Shown: piece after piece, positions 1 to 6,361 of the stretch | Layout: the number at the start of each line of letters is the position of its first letter | Numbering within the stretch: position 1 is the first letter of the stretch | Assembly (NCBI GenBank): GCA_947471105.1 | Contig: CANIYB010000143.1 | Location: 1-6,361, forward strand | Source: Cytophagaceae bacterium | GTDB lineage: Bacteria > Bacteroidota > Bacteroidia > Cytophagales > Spirosomataceae | Length of the DNA stretch: 6,361 nucleotides | Direction of reading: 5' to 3' | Made by a program: the position numbers and the translations under genes | The notes under the pieces: generated by a model | What the model was told of the DNA's origin: nothing | The model's input: only the letters and a program-made list of their open reading frames with translations | Database searches by the model: none

Positions 1-550
1 TCACGATTCCTAATCCCAAGGTAATGCCCATGTCAGCACCTGGCAAATGTGTGACCAAATAATAAGGCGCTGGATGCGGAGGTAAAAATCCTTGCGTGAT
101 GGACAAAGAGGCGAGCATGGGAATGCCCAAATAAACCACCGGTAAATGATGCCGCTGTGCCGTGGATAAAACCAAAGGGGCCATCAGCAAAAACGCCACC
201 GAATAAAAAAGGGGAAGGCCCACAATAAAGCCAATGATCATAAAGGCAAATGGCAAGTTTTTATGCCCTAAGACATCCACTAGCCAGTCGGCAATTACCG
301 TAGTTGCCTGACTTTTAGCGACCATTTTGCCAATCATCGCTCCCAAAATAATGATGGGAATAATCGAACCTAAAGTGCCGCCAATTCCTTTTTGGATCGC
401 TGCAATCGTATCCCCCGTAGTTAATCCACTCGCTAAGCCTAAGCCTAGGGAAACGAGTAAAAAGGATATAAATGGCTGTAGCTTTAGTACTGAAATGAAC
501 AGCACCAATAAAACAATGGCTACACTAATGAACACCCAAATACTGATCAT
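1..550 (-). CDS. GntP-family gluconate/sugar-acid permease, N-terminal part (cut by window edge)
   Basis: Reading the minus strand from the ATG at 548-550 gives 183 open codons that run off the window at base 1. The protein starts MISIWVFISVAIVLLVLF and is strongly hydrophobic. It has likely membrane segments at about residues 3-22, 26-44, 58-77, 98-120 and 138-152. Family-typical patches are the GIGGTLGSIIPIIILGAMIGK stretch (about 55-75), GLPLFYSVAFLLMAPLVL (111-128) and GFLPPHPAP (154-162), which is the PPHP signature of gluconate:H+ symporters. Known members of about 440 residues import gluconate or related sugar acids across the inner membrane with protons, so less than half the gene is visible. 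The start is well bounded because an in-frame TAA ends six bases before the ATG. The gene begins 24 bases after the upstream stop, so it is probably the fifth gene of the operon and imports a product of the exported enzymes. The exact substrate cannot be read from the sequence. Confidence 0.88.
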   Translation of the reverse strand, partial: MISIWVFISVAIVLLVLFISVLKLQPFISFLLVSLGLGLASGLTTGDTIAAIQKGIGGTLGSIIPIIILGAMIGKMVAKSQATTVIADWLVDVLGHKNLPFAFMIIGFIVGLPLFYSVAFLLMAPLVLSTAQRHHLPVVYLGIPMLASLSITQGFLPPHPAPYYLVTHLPGADMGITLGLGIV

Positions 551-574
551 CTTTTAATGAAAAGACTAAAATAA

Positions 575-2791
575 TTATTTTCCTGATACCGGTGCACTAA
601 TTACCTTTAAATATCTTCCCATCCAATAAGGCAATAACCAAATATCTCCCGCACTATGCTCCGCATTTCCATTGCCGCCATTACGGTCCATATTAAACAT
701 ATTTCCATTATGCCGTTGGACAGGTCGCTCATCTGGAGGCAAAACCTCTTTCGTTTTTTGATCTCTAAAATTAGGGGCTAATTTTTCAATATCTCCCCGA
801 TGGCTATTTTGAATGGACCATTCGACTAAGTCCATGGGATGTTCCCTCAAATACCACGCCGCCTCATCTAAATCAAATTTGGCCGTGCCCGTTAATGCCG
901 TAAAAATATTCCAAGCACCTTCTTTTTCAGGCCTTTCTATTTCCCAATGATCGATGATGGATTTTTTAAACCCAGCACGCAAAGTATCATTCAATGCATA
1001 GCGATATAAGCCCCAATACCCCACAAAATACATTTCATCATCCGAATGATTCCAGCCGTCCGACAAATTTTTTGCATGTGGATCAGCGCTATCGGGTGCA
1101 TGGCCGATTTGGTCAATAGGACGCATCAGATTCTCATAATATCCATGCTTTTGCATGAGCTCAAAAGCCTTCTGTTTGTAAATTGGTTTTTTTGTAAACC
1201 GATAAGCCGTCTGCAACATGGCCACAATATTGGATGAATTCAGTTTGCGATCCCCAATGTTCGTCGGGAAGCCATTCACATACTCTGGATTCCAACGCCC
1301 CCACAAGGTAGGCTTGCCATTGTAGTCAATTAAATACCAATTATTTTTAATGATATGTGACATCAGCGTGTCAATCAAAACGATGGAACGTTTTTGTAAA
1401 TCAGGGACATCCACTAATTCTGCCAAAGCGCCAAAGGCAAAAATATGCCCAATCACTTCATCTGATGAAGTGGTAGATTTCCAGTCCCACTCGGGCTCCG
1501 GAGAATGCTGCCAGCGCTCGGGATCTGAAAGCTGTGAAATAAAACCACGTCTCTCAAAGGAACGTGCAGGAAAACCCGGTACCGGATTAACCGTATACAA
1601 TCTTTCCATCGACTCAAAAGCCTCGCGTACATTCGCTAAGGCATCCGCTTCTTTGGTCACTGCATACCTAAAAATCTCTCCGCCCAAATACATGGAAGTC
1701 CATAGGCCGTCGTTGTCAGAATCCGACAAATATCCGGTCGTAATATTCCCATGATCCATGTTATCCAAATGTGCATTAAAGCCATTTCGAATATGTCGGT
1801 CACGTACTTGAGCCTCATAGTACATCGCCTTTTCATGCAAGGTCATCGACTTAAAACAAATTTGACCCAAGCCCGCTTTCGTTAAAACTAATACGGAATG
1901 TTTGGGCCCTTCGCTAATCGATGTCACGGCATTACTAGGAAGCCAGCGCTCCCCTTGGTAATAATCAAACTTCCCATCCTTGCGTAAAGCAAATGCTCCG
2001 TTAGTAGAACCAAACCATATTTTATCCCCTAAGATCTTGACGGCTGTAATGGATTTCACCGGAATTTTTTGTTGGAGTACCCCCGCCTTTTTCGCAGCCA
2101 AATCCACTTTGAAAAATCCTTCACTGCTACCCACAACGGCGTCATTTCCTTTGACGTCAAATGCCGTCAAATTATTTCCAGAAACCCATAAAGATAATTG
2201 GCCCGTAGCCGCATCAAAACGATGCAAACCTTTAGAAGCAAGTACCCAAAAATAACCTGTGCTTTTATCAAAGTTGATGGCCAAAACTTGGTCAGCTACA
2301 TTCACTTTAAAGAGTGTCTTTGATTTTTTGACCAAATGCAAGGACGATCCATCAGAGATTAAAAACGTAAAATCATTTCCACCAGCGGCCAAATTAGCTC
2401 CTGGTAATTCATGTGTGGAATAAAGAGTTCCGGCCCAAGCATGGCTGAAAATAGCTTTGTCATCGACAAAAACAAATTGGTTTTCATGGGCCAATAAGCT
2501 TTGAATTTTTTTAGGGGCACTGGTCCGGTTTCGCTTGTCGGCCATTAAAACCCCGGGGTATAAAAATTGGCCATCATGTGGTAGCATTAATCCCGCCGAA
2601 GTAAATATTTTAATGGCGCCGTTGCGGTCGGCAAAGGCAGATTTCAACGCAACCTGACTATCTTTTATATAGTATTTTACGCTATAATCTTGCATGTAGG
2701 CTTTGTCTACATACACGGGCTGAGTTGATTTTTTTTGCCCATAAACACCCACACTTAAAAACAGCAAAAACACAGAGATACTTTTTTTCAT
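575..2791 (-). CDS. Exported beta-propeller plus (alpha/alpha)-toroid-like protein of unknown function
   Basis: 738 residues, intact, not a family I can name. Residues 1-18 form a signal peptide (MKKSISVFLLFLSVGVYG) with likely cleavage before Q19. Residues about 44-318 contain roughly seven blade-like strand repeats. The clearest is KIWFGSTNGAFALRKDG (257-273), resembling two-component-regulator propeller or YVTN-type blades. Residues about 325-738 form a second domain rich in aromatics and amphipathic helices, like (alpha/alpha)-toroid carbohydrate-active enzymes. Conserved-looking polar patches are SDSDNDGLWTSMYLGGE (356-372), SSDEVIGHIFAFG (442-454), GRWNPEYVNGFP (498-509), WNHSDDEMYFVGYWG (580-594), EGAWN (624-628) and a Gly/Asn-rich RHNGNMFNMDRNGGNGNAEH (693-712). 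No membrane anchor, lipobox or type IX C-terminal sorting domain is seen, so it is probably periplasmic. The ATG directly follows the TAG of the sialidase-like gene with no spacer, suggesting translational coupling. The likely role is carbohydrate binding and/or cleavage; the catalytic activity is inferred, not shown. Confidence 0.85.
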   Translation of the reverse strand: MKKSISVFLLFLSVGVYGQKKSTQPVYVDKAYMQDYSVKYYIKDSQVALKSAFADRNGAIKIFTSAGLMLPHDGQFLYPGVLMADKRNRTSAPKKIQSLLAHENQFVFVDDKAIFSHAWAGTLYSTHELPGANLAAGGNDFTFLISDGSSLHLVKKSKTLFKVNVADQVLAINFDKSTGYFWVLASKGLHRFDAATGQLSLWVSGNNLTAFDVKGNDAVVGSSEGFFKVDLAAKKAGVLQQKIPVKSITAVKILGDKIWFGSTNGAFALRKDGKFDYYQGERWLPSNAVTSISEGPKHSVLVLTKAGLGQICFKSMTLHEKAMYYEAQVRDRHIRNGFNAHLDNMDHGNITTGYLSDSDNDGLWTSMYLGGEIFRYAVTKEADALANVREAFESMERLYTVNPVPGFPARSFERRGFISQLSDPERWQHSPEPEWDWKSTTSSDEVIGHIFAFGALAELVDVPDLQKRSIVLIDTLMSHIIKNNWYLIDYNGKPTLWGRWNPEYVNGFPTNIGDRKLNSSNIVAMLQTAYRFTKKPIYKQKAFELMQKHGYYENLMRPIDQIGHAPDSADPHAKNLSDGWNHSDDEMYFVGYWGLYRYALNDTLRAGFKKSIIDHWEIERPEKEGAWNIFTALTGTAKFDLDEAAWYLREHPMDLVEWSIQNSHRGDIEKLAPNFRDQKTKEVLPPDERPVQRHNGNMFNMDRNGGNGNAEHSAGDIWLLPYWMGRYLKVISAPVSGK

Positions 2792-3973
2792 CTAGTTGAT
2801 TTTTGAGGGGTCAAGGACCACATATTTAATTGATTTTTGATCTGTACCTACATGTGATGAATACGTCATGCGCAACATCCCATCTGGGGTTTGAATGAAT
2901 GAGGGATAAGAAAAACTTCCCTTTCCGGGTTCTACATCTTCAATGGGAATTTTCCATTTCCATGTTTTGCCCTCATCTTCTGAAAGATATAATTGAAACC
3001 GATAACGCCCATCTGTGATGTCATTTCCTAAGAATGCCAAACGGCCATCTTTTAAAACGAGTAATTCTACGCTGGCCGTATTGGGGATTTCGGATTTGAT
3101 GGTGGGAGTCCAGGTCTCCCCTAAATCCGTCGATTCGCTGATATGAACGCGAGGAGGATCATCTCCACTATCCCGCATAAATGCCATGATATTTCCATTT
3201 TTTTTACGGACCAAAGCAGGCTGAATCGGACCACGACCGACCACAGGTAAACTAGGATGCCATGTGACCCCTTGGTCATCTGAAATGGCCATAATGGATA
3301 GGTTAAATCCGTCTGAATATAAGGGTAAAACGATTCGGTTTTCACCTATTAGCAAGGGTTTGATTCGAGTCATCCAACCCAAATTTCGCTTCATCGGGTC
3401 TAGCGCAGCTGTGTTAATCATCTCGTCGTATTTGGGGGCATAGCCAGCCCAACCAATCGCATGACTAGGCAAAGCCTTAAGTTTTGTGGCAATTTCTTTA
3501 GCAAAACGGTCATCCATTTTCAACAGGATATTGTCTTGCCATTCCCATACAGGTGCGCCGGCTTTCGCATAATTAGTCGTCGTTTTTACGCGCAAAATGG
3601 ATTGTTCCCATCGGTTCGATTGCACCGCAATCCAGACTAAAAACAATTTACCGCTTTGATTTAAAAATAATACGGGATTGCAATCCGGAAGGTTAGGCGT
3701 ATCGGCCATTAAAAAGGGTTCGCTCCATGCCTTTGCGCCTTTTTGTAATCGGGCACCCATCAATTTCACATCGTCTGAATTTCGTTCGCCATTGCCATAA
3801 AACCAAACAGACAAAAGATCGCCATTCGGCAAAGCCACCATACTACTTCCATGCACATGCTTTTCCTGTCCAGGAAAAATGAGCATCGATTCCACGACAG
3901 GACTAGCAGATTTTTGTGTTAAGGCAAAAAAAGGTACCGCTAAGGCCATTAATAAAACGAATAATCTTCGCAT
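2792..3973 (-). CDS. Exported BNR/sialidase-like six-bladed propeller protein
   Basis: 393 residues from the preferred ATG at 3971-3973. A GTG 36 bases further upstream (4007-4009) is also in frame. It would overlap the previous gene by 35 bases and put a charged extension in front of an already complete signal peptide, so I reject it. Residues 1-19 (MRRLFVLLMALAVPFFALT) form the signal peptide, leaving Q20 as a likely mature N-terminus. Three perfect Asp-boxes (S-x-D-x-G-x-T-W) sit at 231-238, 281-288 and 331-338, the hallmark of BNR/sialidase propellers. The opening HGSSMVALPNGDLLSVWFYG (41-60) and the PNTASVELLVLKDGRLAFL stretch (297-315) are typical of the BNR_2 group, usually labelled exo-alpha-sialidase. 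No FRIP/YRIP arginine motif of classical GH33 sialidases is visible, so sialic acid specificity is doubtful; another glycosidase or lyase activity is possible. The gene sits one base after the deacetylase stop and abuts the next gene. Confidence 0.88.
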   Translation of the reverse strand: MRRLFVLLMALAVPFFALTQKSASPVVESMLIFPGQEKHVHGSSMVALPNGDLLSVWFYGNGERNSDDVKLMGARLQKGAKAWSEPFLMADTPNLPDCNPVLFLNQSGKLFLVWIAVQSNRWEQSILRVKTTTNYAKAGAPVWEWQDNILLKMDDRFAKEIATKLKALPSHAIGWAGYAPKYDEMINTAALDPMKRNLGWMTRIKPLLIGENRIVLPLYSDGFNLSIMAISDDQGVTWHPSLPVVGRGPIQPALVRKKNGNIMAFMRDSGDDPPRVHISESTDLGETWTPTIKSEIPNTASVELLVLKDGRLAFLGNDITDGRYRFQLYLSEDEGKTWKWKIPIEDVEPGKGSFSYPSFIQTPDGMLRMTYSSHVGTDQKSIKYVVLDPSKIN

Positions 3974-3974
3974 C

Positions 3975-5045
3975 TTATTTGACTTTTTTACGGCGTTCCA
4001 ATAACTCACGGAAAGTCGTCAAAATGATTCCTTCTTTTTCAATATAAGCCCTTAAATCAGGATTCATCATGGAATTCATATCGGCTAAGCGAGAACCCCC
4101 TGAACCCGAAACATATTTAAATTCTTCCGTAATATCGCTGCTATGAACAATCATCATGGCCACACCTGGGTTCATATTTTTAATCGTTTCAATCCACTGT
4201 TGGGCCTTGTATTTCCCCCATTCTTCAGCTGTAGGATTTCCTGCAGGCTTCCAATCGCCACTAAACGTATGTAAGTCATCCAAGACAGGAAGTCCTGCAT
4301 TCCAAAGTTTCTCTCCCATTTTACTAGCTTCGCCAAATAAGTCGGTCAGACCATATCGTTTAGCTTCTAGTTTTGTGCCCTCTTTCCAAGTTCCCTCCGC
4401 TTTCATTTTTTTGATAAGAGGCAAGTTCATGGACTCAATCATCATTTTATTATTGCCACCGGGAAACATCACCGGGATTCCTAATTCAATGCCCACTTTC
4501 ACGTATCGTTCCAAAAATGGAGGGTAGGCAAATAGAGTTCCCATGTGAGAATCGATGTGGGAAGGCGACCAACCTAATCGTTTGGCACGTTCTACTTGCG
4601 CTCTAATTTCTTTTTCCACTTCATCTGGACTCGCATTTTTAATCACCTGCTCCACGCTATGGTATAAGCATCCATCTCCATCGCTCAAACCGGGAACTTG
4701 TTGGAACCCAGCCAGCGCAGGCCACCGATAATCGTTCCATTCGGAAGTCAGGGTCAAATGCAATCCAGCGTCTGCTTTAGGATTATTTTTCTGCAAATAA
4801 TGAATAAAGCTAGCGGCCCAAGGGCATGGCATCATAATACTACAAGAAGTAGCTACACCCTGCTCCATCGATTTATAGGCGCCTTGATTCGAAGAATAAG
4901 ACATTCCACAATCATCCACGTGGAAAATCAATACCTTTTTTCCTTTTGGAAATCCTAATCTTTCCGCATAGGTTTTCTCTGTTTGGGCGAATATTTGGAA
5001 ACTTAGTAGGCAAAAAATGGCCAATACATTGAAGCGATGATTCAT
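3975..5045 (-). CDS. Exported YdjC/ChbG-family carbohydrate deacetylase
   Basis: 356 residues. Known YdjC/ChbG proteins are metal-dependent enzymes that remove N-acetyl groups from sugars such as chito-oligosaccharides. The matching motifs here are HVDDCGMSYSSNQG (42-55, with the Asp44-Asp45 pair), GLHLTLTSEW (94-103, His96), HIDSHMG (163-169, His163 and His167) and a late IVHSS (299-303). These supply the expected metal-ligand and catalytic Asp/His set. Residues 1-20 (MNHRFNVLAIFCLLSFQIFA) form a signal peptide with cleavage before Q21, which is unlike the cytoplasmic E. coli ChbG. The protein is also about 100 residues longer than ChbG, partly because of the signal peptide and partly because of an extended region around residues 190-290. 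The ATG lies 24 bases after the preceding stop behind an A/T-rich leader, with no Shine-Dalgarno sequence. As second gene of the operon it probably deacetylates a periplasmic substrate handled by its neighbours; the substrate itself is unknown. Confidence 0.9.
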   Translation of the reverse strand: MNHRFNVLAIFCLLSFQIFAQTEKTYAERLGFPKGKKVLIFHVDDCGMSYSSNQGAYKSMEQGVATSCSIMMPCPWAASFIHYLQKNNPKADAGLHLTLTSEWNDYRWPALAGFQQVPGLSDGDGCLYHSVEQVIKNASPDEVEKEIRAQVERAKRLGWSPSHIDSHMGTLFAYPPFLERYVKVGIELGIPVMFPGGNNKMMIESMNLPLIKKMKAEGTWKEGTKLEAKRYGLTDLFGEASKMGEKLWNAGLPVLDDLHTFSGDWKPAGNPTAEEWGKYKAQQWIETIKNMNPGVAMMIVHSSDITEEFKYVSGSGGSRLADMNSMMNPDLRAYIEKEGIILTTFRELLERRKKVK

Positions 5046-5069
5046 ATTGTAAATAGGTTTAGTGATTTT

Positions 5070-6353
5070 TTAATTCTGAGGTTTAGGGCTTTCCTTCACT
5101 AATTTAAGGGCTTGTTCCATATAAATTTCTGCGGTCATTTCACCTAGGGAAGTCCGCGAAACATATTCATATCGTTTGAAGGAATTGAAATCTACTTTGG
5201 CCAACATATACCCAAAGGCGTCATTGGTCAACCCAAATAGAAATGGCATTTTGGTATTCATGTTTCTTTTAACATAATAGCCCACATTAGGCAAAGCCTC
5301 GCCAGGAACGGTTAATATTTGCGCGGGCCCAATATTCAAAAGATTGAGCTGGGTCGTCACATAATTCTCTTTTCCTCCCTCATATTTTAAAGGAGATTTT
5401 TTCAAAATATACCGCATGATTTCAGAATCGATGGGCAATTCTAATTTTCGTGAGGTGCAATAAATGGCTGGGTTCACAAGTAGGGGAGCAGCCGCCACAA
5501 TACGCATCGCTTCGTCCGCTAAAAGCTCTCCGATTCGAATGCATTCTTCCCAGGTATTGGCTTCTTTCTGCCCTTGGCCTTCCTTCCCATATTCCAATCG
5601 GGTATCTGCAGTAACCATTCCACCCTGAGCGCCATTCATAAATAAGGCGACACCACCAATCGTAGATTCAATTTTTTGATATAATGGCCCAATCATATCG
5701 GGACTCAAAATTCCTCGGCTGTTTCCTAAGACCTCTGGATGAACGGCATAATTAACTAAAGTCGCGATCGGTTTTCCGGTACGAGGACCTGAAGTAGCAA
5801 TGGCTTGAATGACACCGCAACGAGGATCATAAAGCGCAGGAGCATAATAGTTATAGGCTATTTTTCCTTTTGCTTCGTCCATGGCTACTTTTAGAGACGC
5901 TGGTTGGAGATTAGCAGATGCCTCATTGACCGCATCGGCAATTTGCTTCACGCACCAATCCAAATATTTTAAATCCGCATAAGACTTACCCGACATATCT
6001 GGAAAGCCATAGGCATCTGGGGCGCTATGCGTATGTGTGGCACCGATCAAAATATTCTCAGGAGCGATGCCTTTAATAAGGGCACGAGAGCGGTTGCCTA
6101 AGATAGAAGTCCAACCTAAATTATCGACATTGACGATCGCAAAACGAGTAATTCCTTGTTCAAAGACCATCGCTCGGGCAAACAAATCGCCACGCTTTTC
6201 CTTCACTGGATGTGGTACGCCTATTCCACCCGACACGGGCAAAAGGGGATCAGGAGTGATGACGCGAACGGCGGCACCCACACGGATATTTTGCGCTTGA
6301 ACCGACAAGCTAGCCACCACGAATAAGCAAAGACAAATGAAGCGATGCATCAT
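5070..6353 (-). CDS. Exported ceramidase-like metal-dependent hydrolase (neutral/alkaline ceramidase N-terminal domain family)
   Basis: 427 residues, complete. Residues 1-20 (MMHRFICLCLFVVASLSVQA) form a signal peptide with cleavage before Q21. Metal-site motifs of the neutral ceramidase family are present in order: ATHTHSAP (105-112; His107/His109), NYAVHPEV (201-208; His205), VPGEALP (349-355; Glu352) and TNDAFGYM (376-383; Tyr382). In Pseudomonas ceramidase the zinc ligands are His, His, Glu and Tyr in equivalent contexts. The catalytic amidase motif GDxSPN is replaced by GGMVTA (244-249), so the nucleophilic serine appears to be missing. The protein also lacks the C-terminal immunoglobulin-like domain of true ceramidases, which are about 650-780 residues. 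It is therefore better seen as a zinc hydrolase-fold protein of unknown substrate than as a ceramidase. Two adjacent ATG codons (6351-6353 and 6348-6350) could serve as start. It is the first visible gene of the operon, with only eight bases upstream in the window, so no promoter can be assessed. Confidence 0.87.
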   Translation of the reverse strand: MMHRFICLCLFVVASLSVQAQNIRVGAAVRVITPDPLLPVSGGIGVPHPVKEKRGDLFARAMVFEQGITRFAIVNVDNLGWTSILGNRSRALIKGIAPENILIGATHTHSAPDAYGFPDMSGKSYADLKYLDWCVKQIADAVNEASANLQPASLKVAMDEAKGKIAYNYYAPALYDPRCGVIQAIATSGPRTGKPIATLVNYAVHPEVLGNSRGILSPDMIGPLYQKIESTIGGVALFMNGAQGGMVTADTRLEYGKEGQGQKEANTWEECIRIGELLADEAMRIVAAAPLLVNPAIYCTSRKLELPIDSEIMRYILKKSPLKYEGGKENYVTTQLNLLNIGPAQILTVPGEALPNVGYYVKRNMNTKMPFLFGLTNDAFGYMLAKVDFNSFKRYEYVSRTSLGEMTAEIYMEQALKLVKESPKPQN

Positions 6354-6361
6354 AATTTGAA

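Larger units (their letters stand above)
1..6353 (-). other. Probable five-gene operon for an exported catabolic module
   Basis: Five genes on one strand are separated by 24, 1, 0 and 24 bases. The stop-start junctions at 3971-3977 (TAA-G-ATG on the minus strand) and 2789-2794 (TAG directly followed by ATG) are typical of co-transcribed, translationally coupled genes. No terminator-like GC hairpin with a T-run and no room for a promoter exists between them. Four products carry signal peptides and the fifth is a permease, so the unit reads as periplasmic processing followed by uptake. The operon may extend beyond both window edges; no SusC/SusD pair or regulator lies inside the window. Confidence 0.75.

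Noticed and set aside
327..557. Plus-strand open frame of 76 codons opposite the permease
   Set aside because: The minus strand here encodes clear GntP motifs; the plus-strand reading is an antisense shadow.
551..564. Small inverted repeat (5-base arms, 4-base loop) just before the permease start
   Set aside because: The arms are only CTTTT/AAAAG, too A/T-rich and short to be a terminator or a convincing regulatory hairpin; chance is likely in this composition.
1350..1754. Plus-strand open frame of 134 codons
   Set aside because: It lies wholly antisense inside the propeller/toroid gene, which has a coherent domain structure; its translation is low-complexity Ser/Lys/Pro-rich and resembles no family.
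3121..3345. Minus-strand open frame of 74 codons in another frame of the BNR gene
   Set aside because: It is nested in the BNR coding sequence across two Asp-boxes and has no family features.
3974..4009. GTG start for the BNR gene giving 405 residues
   Set aside because: It is a GTG, it overlaps the deacetylase gene by 35 bases, and it adds a 12-residue charged extension before a complete signal peptide that begins at the ATG at 3971-3973.
4156..4527. Plus-strand open frame of 123 codons
   Set aside because: Antisense to the deacetylase gene, with no recognisable motif and no independent start context.
5046..5069. Possible internal promoter between the ceramidase-like and deacetylase genes
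   Set aside because: The 24-base gap holds no recognisable Bacteroidota -33/-7 pair and is too short to contain one with a leader.
1..6361. Mobile element, CRISPR, tRNA or defence-system signals
   Set aside because: No direct repeats, transposase or nuclease motifs, terminal inverted repeats or cloverleaf-like sequences were seen; the window is filled by five metabolic-type genes.

Overview
The window looks like a chromosomal stretch of a Bacteroidota bacterium. The A/T-leaning base composition fits. Start codons have purely A/T-rich leaders and no clear Shine-Dalgarno sequence. All four complete genes encode exported proteins with a glutamine at the predicted mature N-terminus, the Bacteroidetes 'Q-rule' for signal peptidase I substrates. 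A Cytophagales-type freshwater or soil lineage is plausible, but the genus cannot be fixed from this sequence.

All five supported genes lie on the minus strand and almost fill the window, so transcription runs from high to low coordinates. In that order they are: (1) a ceramidase-like metal-dependent hydrolase of the neutral/alkaline non-lysosomal ceramidase N-terminal domain family (5070-6353); (2) a YdjC/ChbG-type carbohydrate deacetylase that carries a signal peptide (3975-5045); (3) a BNR/sialidase-like beta-propeller protein with three Asp-boxes (2792-3973); (4) a 738-residue secreted protein with an N-terminal beta-propeller-like half and a C-terminal, probably helical (alpha/alpha)-toroid-like half of unknown function (575-2791); and (5) the first 183 residues of a GntP-family (gluconate/sugar-acid:H+ symporter) permease cut off by the window edge (1-550). 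Gaps between genes are 24, 1, 0 and 24 bases, so this is very probably one operon. Its promoter lies beyond base 6361 and its end lies before base 1. No RNA gene, mobile element, CRISPR array, long repeat or gene-free stretch over 300 bases is visible.

Read together, four exported proteins and one inner-membrane sugar-acid permease look like a small catabolic module. The exported enzymes would process an acylated or acetylated, probably carbohydrate-containing compound in the periplasm or outside the cell, and the permease would import an acidic sugar product. The family labels (ceramidase, sialidase, deacetylase) might suggest glycosphingolipid breakdown. However, the ceramidase-like protein lacks the GDxSPN amidase motif and the sialidase-like protein lacks an FRIP motif, so the real substrate is probably different and possibly undescribed. 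The propeller-plus-toroid protein is the least understood member and the best candidate for new biochemistry.
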